Below are positions 1-13,292 of a stretch of 64,000 nucleotides of DNA, in pieces; positions within the stretch are counted from its first letter, which is position 1, and every line of letters begins with the position of its first letter. Below the pieces are notes generated by a model. That model worked only from the letters and a program-made list of their open reading frames with translations. It was not told the origin of the DNA and made no database searches. This DNA is from Combretum micranthum (lineage: Eukaryota; Streptophyta; Magnoliopsida; Myrtales; Combretaceae): positions 93,821-157,820 of the forward strand of contig JAMXBD010002850.1 of the NCBI GenBank assembly GCA_024138025.1. The letters are read 5' to 3'. Both the position numbers and the translations under genes were made by a program.

Positions 1-104
1 CAAAAACCCATACATTTTCATCACTTTCATGATCATTTGGGTTAAGCCAAATATTTTCAAGCAGATAGTTAATGTTGTTATCTCATATAAGTTCTACCAA
101 GCTT

Positions 105-216
105 AAGCAATCAATCCAGCTACACCATCTCTAGATAATGGGCCATAGAGTAAAGATCTAAAGCAATCAATCCAGCTACACCATCTCTAGATAATGGGCC
201 ATAGAATAAAGATCTA
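105..216. repeat. Tandem duplication, 56-bp unit x2
   Basis: The block beginning AAGCAATCAATCCAGCTACA is repeated immediately (105-160 and 161-216). The copies differ only near their ends (atagag versus atagaa), so the duplication is recent. No gene is associated with it. Confidence 0.95.
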
Positions 217-1187
217 ATAAGGCCATCAACGCTCCACCTATACTCCCAAAAACTTATTTTCCTAATCCTAGCGTTATCAGATCAAGTAACGAGATTCTTA
301 TTCATTTATTCATTGGCTTGAAAGAAAGTTTTAAAGAACTCGGAGCCCCTTTTATTCTTTTGGATCCACCCTCCTGTAATTCATATGTTTTCTTGAAACC
401 AACCAGTTTAGACCAAACTCGCTCTACCGGCCTAGTTTTTAAATATGGCACTGGTCATTTATGATCTAACTTTGGTTGCTTGATCGTACCATCCTGAAGG
501 CCTATCCCTTACCTCAATTAAACGGGCCGAGAGCTAATTGGGCTTTAATAGCTTAGGTTTTGATGCTCGAATATCCCACCATTTCCACATGAAATTCGAT
601 AAGCTCACGAAACTTTAAAGATGACATAAAATCGAAAAGACTAAATATATAAAATAAAAATATAAATAAGTAGAAGAGTAGACATTGAATAAATATTAAG
701 TTGTGTAAATATACATATATGTTATTTAGAAATTAGTTTTTTTTTTTTTCAGATTAATGAGCATATTTATCGAGTCTACTCACGAGCTTAAATAATTTTA
801 CTCACAAACCTTAACAAGCCTACTCACAAGTTGGTTCGCATGCTTGAATTGAAACTTCACTTCAGCTTGTTTAGAAAGATGAGAGCGCTTAAACTTCACT
901 CTTTTACTAAATAAACTCAAGCCGAGCCAAATTCGAATAACTTGGCTTGTTTGCAACCCACTAAAATAGTCCAATCGATTCATAAAAAGTAGGAAATTAT
1001 AATATGACATTTAAGGTGGCATCTTTTGATTGGAAGGAAAGTTAACAAATCGGACAACAAATTATTGATAATTTTTTTATATGAAAAAACAAATATTAAG
1101 TTCTATCTAGAAAAAAGAATCATGTGGTAAGTTGAGAAATGAAGCAAAATTAAAAGTATCATAAATATAATCCTTACAAAATATTTC

Positions 1188-1220
<33 letters not shown>

Positions 1221-1390
1221 AAAGTATGGTGATACATGATTTAATTTTATCAAATAATACCCATGAATTTCATAATTTTATTTATCAGCATCAAAGTTCA
1301 AAAACCCTTATTCTTGTCAAAGGTATTCTTTATTAGATTATTAAGTAAAATTCATATACAACTTTGGTAGGTTTTTATTTTGGAAGTTAT
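217..1390. other. Non-genic flank with a MITE-like palindromic patch
   Basis: No coding potential is visible. About 740-1010 is rich in short inverted motifs (ACTCACGAGCTT, TACTCACAAG, AAGCCGAGCCAAATTCG, CTTGGCTTG) like those at 28249-28575, suggesting an old hAT-type MITE with worn ends. An (AT)n(GT)n microsatellite sits at about 1188-1220. The rest shows nothing recognisable. Confidence 0.45.
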
Positions 1391-2640
1391 TGTAATGCCT
1401 CGAGGGGTAACGAGGCCGCAAGATTTATTTAGTGGAACATCAATGTGGATTACAATTACTTGTTTTACTAAATTATTATAAGAAATGTAATATGAAACAT
1501 GATCAAAGTTGCTTCAATAATAAATATTGACACATATAAGTCACATAGCAAATTAAAAAGTATTTTACATCACTATTAGTTACTACTTATTGCAGACTAA
1601 GTCTTAAGATGACAAAAAATAATTATAATTAGTAAATCTTATTCTACTCCTTAGGCTTTCTCTCCAAGCCCTAACCCATGGCTTTATAATTCGTACCTGG
1701 ACAAAAGTCCTAGATAGCACGAGCCAAGGACTCCCTTGAAACCTAAAATTTCTATAAGGAGATGAGCAAAACCACAGTTTAGTATAGTAATCAAATCATA
1801 TCCCACATCATGCAATAACATGTGAGTTTGATTAACAAGCATATGTAATACCACACTCAACTATATGAAACACATATAAGTTTGAATAGCCAAAATTCAA
1901 ACTGTGTGTAGATTTGCTCCCTCTCATTGGGGTTATCAGGAACCAGTCCTGGGTTAACAGTGCTTAGGAGAAACTAAGAACCAAGGAAATAAGGAAACAC
2001 ATGTACATTTACTTGTCTCTTCATAATTAAGTATTTTAATCATTTCAAATTACCCTTAGAACTTAGAAACTTTACTAAGTGTTGACCAACTTCACGTCGA
2101 AACATATATTACAAACAATGGATTTTCACTTTTATCATAATAATCCAACAATCACTACAACCACTAAGCAACACACAATCCCATATCCCTATATACAATT
2201 CATTTTTTTTAATTATCTTTATACTTAATGCTACCATACTACAGACATACACCATGGACTTGTTTGAATTACTCACCCATTTCGATTTTTTTTTCATTAC
2301 TCATCATAATAATAGTTTGGGAAGTTAGAAAACTGATCTATTTCTCCTAAAAGATGATAATAATAACAATATCATTATAGAGATAATTGAATACATATAC
2401 TTATTTATGCCTATGTGTCATAAATTTAGAATTTACTAAACATATTGTCATTTTCTTATTTCTAACCCTATTCTAGAACTCAAATAGTCATTTTGAGGTT
2501 TACAGTGACTACTTTTTCATAATTCTTTTAAATTAATCAATAGAGTCTGCATAAAACTTGAATTGTTAGAAAAAAAAATACCTTAAATAAATTGGCAAAC
2601 CTTGGAGGAGAAGCTATCTATGGTTAGAGCCTAGAGGAAG
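1391..2640 (-). mobile_element. Solo-LTR remnant (LTR-G), 3' portion, minus strand
   Basis: Read on the minus strand, this ends in CCCCTCGAGGCATTACA, equivalent to the GGCGTGACA ends of LTR-A to LTR-D. It shows the same downstream plan: a GTGAGTA donor-like site (first G at about 2276), a CCTTATAG acceptor-like site (AG at about 1752-1753), and a tail of about 361 bp. It also has a block resembling the 'TTAGTCTCC..GATGAGAGGACGTAAATC' region of LTR-D. The opposite boundary and a target duplication were not found, so it is probably truncated; 2640 is approximate. Confidence 0.6.
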
Positions 2641-3099
2641 TTGCTCCAAAATTATGAAAGAAATAGAGAATACTCTACTCTATTGGGTGGCAAGAACCAG
2701 GTAGAAATGGTCATGGTTTTTCAGTATTACACATGAATTAATTAGTTGCATATATTTATAAAATATTAATATGTGAATATTTTAAAAAGTATTACTATTA
2801 CCTTTATTTGTGTCACTACTTAGCGATCACTGCTCTTATTTATTTGTCAACAAGAGAATTAAAGCATGTATTGATATAAGTATGAAGTTAAAACTTAGAA
2901 AAGTCTCACTTAACAAAAATTATGAATTATATTAAGAATTTATGAGAGTAAAGACCCATCAACCAAATAGTTTAAGATTTTTGTTAGATATAGTATCAAA
3001 CCCATTAATATATTCATCAAGAATGTGTAATTGTAAACTTTTAGCTTATTAAAGGCTTATTCTTTCCTTAACAAGTGGTATTGAAACTAGTGATACAAT
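2641..3099. other. Non-genic spacer
   Basis: AT-rich sequence without a recognisable gene, RNA or transposon terminus. Confidence 0.4.
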
Positions 3100-3260
3100 A
3101 ACTATAAGAAAATTGACCTTTATTGATTGAAATTTTACAATGAAAAATTAACAAAATAATTTATATCTCTACAAATAGAATCAGCGATGATAATTTTTAT
3201 GATAGAAATTTACATTTAGAGATCGAAATTTTGTCTTTAAATCCTAATTTTCTTGTAGTG
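3100..3260. mobile_element. 161-bp CACTA-type MITE
   Basis: The left end ACTATAAGAAAATTGACC and the right end CTAATTTTCTTGTAGTG are imperfect inverted repeats of the CACTA superfamily terminus CACTACAAGAAAA. The 3-bp direct repeat AAT flanks both sides (3097-3099 and 3261-3263), as expected for CACTA insertion. Internal GATNGAAATT motifs repeat near both ends like subterminal repeats. The left terminus has lost its first C. Too short to code for anything. Confidence 0.75.
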
Positions 3261-3328
3261 AATTATGACCTTTCCAAGGTTAGTCCCTTCATGTGAAAAG
3301 AAGAAATGTATGATGGTGAGTTTTAGGA

Positions 3329-4621
3329 TGCACAATAGAGTTAGATGATTGGCATAAGAGCAAGGACATAATATTATTATTTTAGGAAGATTGTTATTTT
3401 TTTTTATAGATTTGATTAGTATTATTTTAATAGAAGTGATATCTTTTCAATAGGATTAATGTCTCTTTTTTATATATGTCAAATCTTTTAATTGGATTTT
3501 ATTTGAATCCTATAAATAGACTAGCCTTGTAAAGTTGAGATAGAGATTTAAAGGAATAATAATATCGTTCTGTCTCTCCTATCTTTCTTGGTATTCTATA
3601 GAATCAACAGGTTGATAGCAGATTGTTCTCCGGAATTTGTGTGCAAATTAATATATTGCAAATTTTTATCTCTTTTCCAAAACTCACACTCTTATTGAAT
3701 TTTTGAATTTTGATACTTATTTTTTGGGTATTCTCAGAATCAACAGACATATAAAAGATAGTCTTCTAAAAATCATGTGCGATTCAACAGATTTTGGTCT
3801 CAATCTTCTCTTTTCTAGTATTCGCAAAATCAATGAAACATGATAGTTATCTCTTTTCTTTTGTTGCATTTGTTGGTATCAAAACCGACACTCATCTTAG
3901 GATAACTTAGCAACATGAAAGTAGCAATAACGTGTAGAAGAGATTCAAGATTCAAAATTTTACCCATCTATGGATGTGTTTAATGTTAAACACAGGATTC
4001 CTTAGACTAGTGATTCTTCAGCTGATGAAATTCTGAGGGCTAATTTTGTCCCACTTGGGTAGAATGATGCAAGATGCACAACAAAGTTTGATTATTGGTA
4101 CAAAAGTAAGAAGGGCATATTATTATTTTAGAAAGATTGTTATTATTTTTTTGATAGATTTAATTAGTATTATTTTAATAGGAGTGATATCTTTTAATAG
4201 AATTAGTATCTCTTTTTATGTTTGCCAAATCTTTTAATTGGATTTTATTTTAATCATATAAATATACTAAACTTGTAAAAAGTTAAGACAAATATTTTAT
4301 GGAATAATAATATCGTTTTGTCTCTCCTAACGTTCCTGGTATTCTATGGAATCAACAAGTTGATGGTAGATTGCTTTTATGGAATTTGTGTGCAAATCAA
4401 CATATATTGCAATTTATCTCTTCCAAAATTTGTACTCTTATTGAGTTTTCAAATTTGATATCTATTTGTCTAGGTATTCTTAAAATCAATAGGCATATAG
4501 AAGATCATCTTTTGGCAATTGTACTCATTTCAACGAATTTTGATTTTATTTTAGTCTTCACTTTCTAGGTATTTGCAAAATCAATAGAATGTGATAATTA
4601 TCTTTTTTCTCTGTTGTGTCA
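3329..4621 (+). mobile_element. TRIM-like element: two direct ~540-bp repeats with a short internal region
   Basis: About 3329-3868 and 4075-4621 are clearly alignable direct repeats, offset by about 746 bp, beginning GATGCACAA. The first has a TATA-like TATAAATA at 3511 and ends TTGTTGCA; TTGGTATCAAAACC follows at 3873, resembling the initiator-Met tRNA primer site TGGTATCAGAGC. The internal part is only about 200 bp and non-coding. Two LTR-like repeats, a primer site and no genes fit a terminal-repeat retrotransposon in miniature. No matching target duplication was found, and the exact LTR start is uncertain. Confidence 0.6.
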
Positions 4622-6839
4622 TGGTGACTCATGTAAAGCCTCATGATGGAAGGTAAGGAAGCAAGTACTAAGTGGTTCACAAAGTGTAAGCCCAGAAAAT
4701 TTCAATAAATAATTTCAAGATGAACTTCGAAAATAAACCCTAAAAATCACTCTAGATTAAAACCAAATTTCGATAAGTCCTAAATCACGAACGAATCCAA
4801 AAATTTCTTAATCATGAGAAAATGAAAATCCTTAAAAATAAAATAGGAACTCAGTGATCTCCAAATTCAAAACCACGACGTATGAAAAATTCCATATTTA
4901 ACTCCGACTTATAAAATCAGGTAATATAAAGCCCAAAAACAAATTATTAAAAAGTAAATAATGATTGACTTTCGAAAATATAACTCAATTCATGAATTCT
5001 GAAAACATTAAGAGACATTAAATACTTACAAAAATTAAATGTGAAATAAATTTCTTAAAGTAAATACGTTGTATAATATATATATATATATATATCAGTT
5101 TCCAAATTGGCAAAGACCTAAACGGAAAAAATCACCCGGAAACCCTAACGGATTCAATAGTGTAAGTCCGGCAATCTAGTGCCCCTAACCCTAGAGGCCG
5201 AGATGTAGTTTAAATATATAGAATAGCTCATAGTAATTTAAGTTTTCTTAAAAATATCAGATTGGTAAATTTTTAACTTATTTCGAACCCGTTCAGATAC
5301 AGACTTCGAAAAGCGTGTCCCGAGGCTCCAGATATAAAAAATATACCAATAGTACCGTTAGACTCGTAATTTCATAAGATTTCCAAATATATCAGTTATG
5401 AAATTTTTCGGGTTATAAAAGTTACAGTTATAACCTTTTTTTTTTCTTTGTATTTCCATTATTATCGGTAATTGATTAGTCTTTTGCACTATTCATTTTT
5501 ATTTCATTACAAAATTTTGTTATTCTTATAAAGCCTTATATTTTTAGATAAATATTTTATATGTTATAGAAAATTTTGTTTTTCTAAAATTTAGTTCGTT
5601 TCGGGTCTTTACGGGATTAGATTCTGTTTAAGACCCGATACTAAAAATAAAATAAATTAATTTAATAATTGAAAAATACTTTAAAATATTTTTATTTTCA
5701 TAAAATAATTTTTTTATAATTTTTCGGGTTATAAAAATATTATTTATAGCCCATATTCGCGTATTTTGATCATACCGGTAACATATTTGTTAAAATACTA
5801 AAATAATTCAAATAATTATTTAAATTTAATTATGAAAAATCTTCTACAAATATTTGGAATAAATTTTCTAATTTTATTTTATTTTAATTTATTTTATTAA
5901 TAAAGTATTTTTACAACCCATACCTTCAAGTACACCTTACACATATCACTTCCTTTTCACTTCAATCTTTCTACACATAACCCCACAATTCATGGCAGAT
6001 TTTTGACTCATTCATGGCTGCCATTGTCCTTTAATTTACTCATATTTTGACTAAAATTAATTATATTTCAATCCTTCTTCAAAAAGTTACATTACACATT
6101 AATTATACAATTCAAATTTGAGTCAAATTTCAACAAAATTCACTCTCTCTCCTCCTTATCTTTCACGTGCAGCATGTACACTTCTTGGTTGCCTTGTTTT
6201 ATTTTTTTTCTCATTTAATACACTCATTTTCTCTCTCTCTTTCATTTACTCATTTTCCTTTTTCATTCTTTAACCTTTCTCTCTCATTTTCCTCTCTTTC
6301 TTCTTCCTTGTTCTTATTTCTTCAACAAAACAAGTTGCCCCCAATTCATTCTTGAGCCTCCACCCATATTTCTTGAAGATTTTAAAGCAAATCTTCATCT
6401 CAAAGCCTCCATAGGTGATATAGGTAAAGTGTAATGAAGGTTTCATGCATCAAATGACCTTCCATAAGCTTAAAAGCTTAGGATGATGATGCCAAAAATG
6501 AAACTCTCTTTTCTCTACTTTTATTATCTTGTATTTCAATTATTTTCTTGTTTAAAATTGATATATATTGTAGATCTAACTTTTTATAGCTTTGATTTTT
6601 GTTTATGCCATAGATCTTGTATTTAAGTTGTTATTTTTGTTATTCCTTATGATTTATGCATAGATCTAGCATCCACATGTCTATCTTAGTGATTCATGCA
6701 TGTAAAACTAGTTTAGAAAACTAGATCTAAAGTTTTGAGTTCATAGATGCATTGGATCTTTGTTTATGTTCATGAACAACTTGCTATAGCTTGATGATGG
6801 TAGGAAAGTTGTAGGAAACCCAAGATCTATTTTGTTTTC

Positions 6840-8060
6840 AACAAAAATCAATTTTGAAAATTCGGATGAAAATGGAACCATAGTTAGAAAAGTGGTTTTT
6901 CAACTTCAAAATGTGTATTTTTCATTTAAAATGAAGGCTTAGGGTATAGATAACATAAATGAGTAATTTTGATGAGCAAATTTTAGATCTATGAGTTTAA
7001 AGTTTGTTTTCATGGGTTTCATCTAGGTGTATGTTCATATTATGTGAAGATCTTAGATTTGAACTTGAACAAAATTTGTGAAATTCGTATTTTGGCAAGA
7101 CCAATATTTAAAAACCACTTTCCAAGTGTCAAAGTGTAATTTTTTCTTAAGAAAATGAAGGCTTAATATATGAATATCATCAAGATTTCTTTTTACAAGA
7201 ATCTAATGTGATTTTCAAAATAAAAATTCTATTTTCGGATTTTGGCCAAGGCCTATTTTAAAAACATGTTTTCCAACTCAAAAATGAAGTTTTTATTTAA
7301 GAAATGAAAGGTTCTTAAGATATGATATGTAAGGAATGGATTTTCATGAGCTTAGATAGATTTTATCAAAAGATATAACTAAAAATGAATTTTGTAAATT
7401 CGGATCCCAACCAAGACCAATTTTTAAAACCCATTTATCAACTTCAAAACTCATGTTTTATGTGAAAAATGAAGTATATAGGTAATAGGTATCATTAAGT
7501 AGTGATTTTTATAAGTTGAAGGGAGTTTTGATGAGATTAAAGTGTAAAACAAGAAGTAGAAGCAAGATGGAAAATTTTGAGTTAGTAGTCAATTGTGAAA
7601 TTCGTAATTTTGAATGAAGGCCATAAGAACACCTAGTATCAAGCTCAAAATGAATGTTTTATGTGTTAAATGAAGTCCTTAGGTAATTGATATAGTGCCT
7701 TAAATTTTAATGCTTTAAACGAGTTTTTCCCAAAGGAATCATTCAAAAAGTGGATTTTCTAAAATTCGGATTTTTGAGTAAATCATATTGTAAAACATAT
7801 TTGCAAGGTGTAAAATGCAAATTTTTGTGTAAAAATGAAGTCCTTAGTGGTTATGTATGATTAAGATCTAATTTTCTAATATCAAATGATTTTTACTTAA
7901 AGGAATCACTCAAGAACCAATTTTTACCAAATTCAGATTTTGGAATCAACCCCACTTGAAAACATGTTTACCAAGTGTAAAATGGAAATTTTTATGAAGA
8001 AATGAAGGTCATAAATAGTATATATAATGAAGACTCAATTTTGACAAAAATAATTATATT
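6840..8060 (+). repeat. Degenerate tandem array, about 150-220 bp period, inside LTR-A
   Basis: Seven diverged units each carry an AAATGAAG-type core (near 6930, 7150, 7300, 7465, 7665, 7830 and 8000). The core is preceded by a 'caacttcaaaatg..tttt' segment and followed by 'attttcggatttt' variants. Unit similarity is low, so the array is old. Confidence 0.6.
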
Positions 8061-8578
8061 TTCTTAAGTAACAAATCCAAAACAAATGGAAATGATCAAA
8101 GTTAGAAAACTAGATTTTTCAAAAAGTAGTTATAGTTGAAGTCTTGCAAAATAAAGAGTTCCAAAATTTCTTTTACCAAAAATCATCAAGATCATGCATA
8201 CATGAAACTCATTTCATGCCATTCATGTTAAGAAATCACTCATATTGCATGTACAGCTAATTTATATAGTAGGAACATTACAAACATTTACAAAACTATT
8301 TTTCGGAATCGGAAACCATTACTGATCAGATCTGATCTCTCTGTTCCGAGACCTAAATGTTTTGAAAACTTGAAAATAATATTAGGAATAGATAGATCTT
8401 TTGAAGTAGATAGAAATCGATATATAATTTGCGAGATTTCGAGTTAAATGACCAAGTTATGGCCGTTTTAAGTTGGAATTCCCGCCTAGGACGCGAATTG
8501 TGAATTTGATAGTTTGAATGAGATAGTTTGGATTAGTTAAGTGATGAAATACTTATTAGAGTATTTCTTCCTTTTTAG

Positions 8579-8648
8579 GAGGTCCCGAGATCGACGGTTC
8601 CCTACCACCGAATTATTATTACTAGAAGACCGGTGATCCAATGGCCGA
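8579..8648 (+). other. Mini-exon-like block of LTR-A
   Basis: Seventy bases between a polypyrimidine acceptor (TTCTTCCTTTTTAG, AG at 8577-8578) and a donor (GTGAGTATT from 8649). The next good acceptor, CCCCAATAG, ends at 9309, giving an intron-like stretch of about 661 bp and a 407-bp tail to the LTR end. Equivalent blocks occur in LTR-B, C, D and E. Splicing is inferred from motif position only. Confidence 0.5.
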
Positions 8649-9721
8649 GTGAGTATTCTCCTTGTTTTGTTACCTTGATTGTGCTTGTAGTTAGTTGCAT
8701 TAGATTATAGGAACAAGATAAAAATCGATACGAATGGGGATGGGATATATGATGAGGTGTGATGATGTATGCCAAAATACTAAAGCATATCGAAACCACG
8801 ATTTGATTGGATAACTGCACCGTTCATATTATTTCTGTTATATGTGTGATATTGGTTGGTCACTCTAAAGAATGTATAAATATTTTTGACTTAAGCAAAA
8901 ATTAAATTGGTCATGCATCGCATCGGACATATTGCATTTGGTAGCATGCTATTCCTACGCAGGTCGATCGGTATGGTTCGTGGATGTCTCATTTGGATAA
9001 CGAAACCGGTGGCAGAGCTCATTCAGGGGTACTAAGGCGCATGTGGATGCATTCTTGGATGAGCCTAGCCGAGTCGAGTGCTAAGAGCCGAGGGCTTGGG
9101 GACTAGATGTGGTCGTGTAGACTCAATACCATTCCTAACCCAAGATACGGAGGGCGTAAATCCGTTATGTGTGTGGGTTCCGAATGCCCATGCATAATTG
9201 CTTGCTCACGTGTTTGTTCATGCATAGCATATGACTGATTTTAACTTGTTTGTTATGGTACGGAATTAAGGGAATTCTCACTAAACTAGTGTAGCTTATA
9301 CCCCAATAGTTATTTAAATGGATAGGCTATCTCAAGTATGCAAAGTGGGAACCGAATTGGTTGGAGCCGGGAATGACTTTGGGATTTTGGCAAAGAATAC
9401 GAATGATTGAAGTTATCAGCTAGTTTATGATTTGTCTTGTAATAGTTTATGTAGGGAAGTCTATGGATGAATGTAATCGAAGTTGAATGATTGTATTTTG
9501 AAGTATAGTGATTTATTGAAGTATAGTAAATTTGCATTTCCTATACATTGTTACTTAGTTGTATCAACATAAAATGTATCATTCCGATGTGTCTCCTTCA
9601 TGTGTTAGACGCTTGTGTATAGTATGGAAGCCTTCGTGTGACTGAGGTGGTCATTCTTAGGCTTTAATATTGTGTATGGCGGACTGCCACGTTTAGGGTA
9701 CCTTTGGGGTGTGACACAAAG

Positions 9722-11274
9722 TGGACTTAAAGTCAATTTGATAAACTCTTAGTAAGACTACAAAATTTCTATCCAAAAAGAGCAAGACCTAAGTCTACTT
9801 TGGGGGAGGGGGGTGATTATTGGGATCAAGTATGAGATTAGAAAAGTCCCATATAAGAAACCTCACCACTTTATTTGTAAATGTGTCACATTGGCACCTT
9901 AAGACTTTCTTCTTCAAAAATCACACTACGTTATTTATAAGATTTTTCATCTGAGGTTCTTTTTTTTTTTAAGTTTTTATGGATCCTACTAACTTTTTAC
10001 ACTATACTTTTAAAAGAATAAATATTGTGAAGGAATTTATTTATTTATTTTTATTCTAGTTGAAGATAAAAAATGTTGAAGGAGCTTAAAAAAAAAAGAG
10101 ATCATTAGCTTAGGAACCCATATCAAGGATCTTGAATGTAGATGCTTTAATGTTCCAAAATATAGGAACATTATCACCAAATGTTCTTTCTTTTTTTCTT
10201 GTTCCAATAAATGAATCAATCTTGAGACTCTTAATACTATATGGTCTTTTGTAATGATATAAATAGTTGGATCAAGATGATATCACACTAAGCCCAGCTT
10301 GATTGGAAGTAGTGTGTGTTGGGTTTTCATAGGATTTTAGAATTTATAAAAATAAACCAAATCTTTTGCAAAGGAATTCAAAAAGAAAATCCTAATGCAA
10401 TATCCATATGTTTTCATTAGATTAAAATAAAATAAATAGTTCGAATTTATACCATAACCTTGAAGATTGAAATCAATTGGCAGATTGGATCTATAGGTAT
10501 TGTGAATTCGCAATCCCCTCTATGATATCCACATGAATGAACACTCCTTCAAAAGGATCCTTCAAGTGCTAGCATTATCTAGAACACTTCTAAATTTGAT
10601 CCGAAAATTTTTACTCATGACTCTCATATGTCTCTCTTTTAGGGTTTACAGAGTTTTTCTATAGGTCTGATATTGATAACACATGTCATTCACCCTAAAA
10701 GAAACCTCTGTCTTATTTATAATAATGTTAATATGAATAATGACATTATTGCCCCTAATCTTATAAGGCATAAATTAATTATATATTTATTTATTAACAT
10801 AAGAATTCTTAGTCCAATTAGGAATTATTAGTGTTCTTAACAAATTATATTTATTTATTATTCTTAACAAATTAAGATTAATAATAAATAAATTTATTAT
10901 TCTCGCTGGACTTATTTAAATTTAGTCCACGATCTTTTTGTTCACTCTTTTGTGTGTGACCTTGTAGGTTCACTTAATGTTGACAGTTGACCAAAAATCA
11001 TTTTCCTAAACAAAATATAAGTGACCTATAACAAGACATTATGTTTACCCAAATTAAGTGAAGATCGATGATCCGATTTTTACTTGATCCATAACTTATG
11101 TCATTATCCTTTTGTCACATGATATCTATACGGAACATAAGATAAGGATAATATCATTCTTATATCGTTCAATCTTATAATTTCTCGATCTCTAAGTGAA
11201 CTGACAAAACAAATGAAATTGATCTCATTATCAATTAATTTGAGTACGACCATATATTTATTAGTTTCACTTAT
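9722..11274. other. Non-genic DNA, old LTR-retroelement debris
   Basis: A purine run CTTTGGGGGAGGGGGG at about 9799 followed by TGATTATTGGGATCAAG looks like a polypurine tract next to an LTR start. The LTR-like start resembles the second TRIM-like repeat at 4089, so both may belong to one older copia-like element. From about 10317, text beginning TGTTGGGTTTTCATAGG also looks LTR-like and resumes after the CACTA insertion (18449-18696). No coding sequence is recognisable. Confidence 0.4.
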
Positions 11275-13292
11275 CACTACAACAAAATAAGCCTTTGGCT
11301 ACGTCTAATAAACGTGGCTAAACATTAATTAAACGTGACCAAAGATTTTTAGTCACGTTTTTTTACACGTGGCCTATAGACGTCGCAAAAGGTCCGTCGC
11401 AGATTTGATAAGTAACATTAAAAATTGAAACGTCGCTAATGTTAGTTTGGCAGCCAAATACACTTTGTTAGGCCACGTTTAAACATGGCCTATTATCATG
11501 TTTTGGTCACACTTATGTGTGGCTAAATATAACTAATCTCCATCCCGCTAAATATAAAAGGAGAGAAACTTGTGATCAGCGACGTTTAAACGTGGACAAA
11601 TATTTTTATTAGTAACGTGTAAACGTAAGTAGGTTAATTAATTGGCGATGTTTAATCGTGGCCATGCATAGGTTGAATAAGCTTTACATATGTTTGTTGG
11701 ACAACAATGGCGATTTATAAACGTGACAAATCTCATATTCACCACAATTTAAACGTGGCTATTCTAATACATTGGCAACGTCTACATATAAGTATTCAAT
11801 TAAAATAATAATTTCTAAATGTGGTTGTTATTTTAATTTAGTGACGTTTATACGTGACTATTCTTATTAAGAAGATATTAATGTTTAACTCGATTTAATT
11901 TGACAATATATACTTGTTTATTGTGTAACATATGCACAATTAACAATATACACCTGTTTGATCACAATATAATTGATACCTACTATTACTTCTACACATG
12001 AAATTTATGTATGAATAAATATCACTAATACATTTTGAAGCATACAATGCACTCGATATGTAATAAAAACTTATAATATAAAAATTACTTAAAGATCACC
12101 ATGACTATCCTTTCATTAAAGGAAAAAAAAAAAAAAAAACACAAAACAATATGGTTTAGTGTCCTTAGAAGAGACATAAGCACAAACTCCAAATTACATC
12201 AAAATGAGCATATGTACACACTTTATTACATTAATTTAACCCCATTCATGCCAATTGCTTTAGCCAAAAAACAAAAAACAAAAAACAAAAACAGAGTTTT
12301 TAATTTTCTTCCTTACTGTTGTCATCATCATCTCTAAGTAATGGATTTGATGAAGTATCTCGTGCACTTGTAGAAGTATTTCTATTTGGATTTGCTGTCA
12401 CACAATATGTAAATATAATTATTGAATGGTTAAAAAAACACGAATGAGATAATGAAAAACAACCCATGATAACTAACCTGAACTACTAGGAAAACTTGAT
12501 ATAAGTTATTCTACAAGTCGAGTTAGTTGAGCAAGCTGTAAATACCATTGAGTAGCAAATTCAATTCAAGAAAATCGGAAAAAATCTAGTCACATGTGAA
12601 TTTTCTCAGAACCAATCTCATTACATATGAATAGGAAAAAGGAAAAAATAATATTGTAGTAAGCATCAGGATAAAAATAATTCAAAGAGACGAACTTCAT
12701 ATAATCTATCAATTTCATCTCTTGAAAAAATAAGTTAGTTCGTAACTTATATTTTTAAGTTGCCTAAAAATAAAATTATTTTCACTTCAATAGCAGTCAC
12801 TTACACTTGCAACAAAGTAATCACTCCGGAATTACATATAGACATAGATTTCACTAATCTTAAAATACCAAATAAGAATGCTGCTAAGGTGAGTGCTATA
12901 TTTGTTTTATGATCTGGTATTGGCTAAAATACACATCTAAGGATCGAACATCTAAATCTTAGAAACAATAATACAATGTAAAATTGCTTGACATTGTTTG
13001 CTAGAAAAAGTGACCAAAAAAATTTGTTTCAATGATATACCAAATCCTAGCTACAATATAAAAGTACCGTCACATGGAAAGGAAAAATATGCTAACTTAG
13101 AGTTAGTAATAATCAAATTTCAAATTTTGTTTCCATGTATCAACCAACTAACAATAAAGACAAGCAAGAAAGGACCCCAATGAAATTACAATCTCCAGGA
13201 TGTTGATTAGCCTCAACAAATTACATAAATCGTTGAAGCAGCAGATAAATAGTTTTTGAGTTGATCTAGTAATATCCAATAATTTTTATTAC

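Larger units (their letters stand above)
4685..9716 (+). mobile_element. Complete 5.0-kb solo LTR (LTR-A)
   Basis: It starts TGTAAGCCCAGAAAATTTC, ends GGTACCTTTGGGGTGTGACA, and is flanked by a perfect 5-bp duplication CAAAG (4680-4684 and 9717-9721). That is the signature of one LTR left after recombination between the two LTRs of a Ty3/gypsy-type element. It has no internal genes. Inside are a CT-rich stretch (about 6140-6320), a degenerate tandem array (6840-8060) and the mini-exon and intron-like region shared with LTRs B to E. An LTR of 5 kb is long; Tat/Ogre-type elements are known for such lengths. Confidence 0.92.

Noticed and set aside
6167..6355. 62-codon phenylalanine- and serine-rich plus frame
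   Set aside because: Translation of a CTTTCTC-rich tract in LTR-A.
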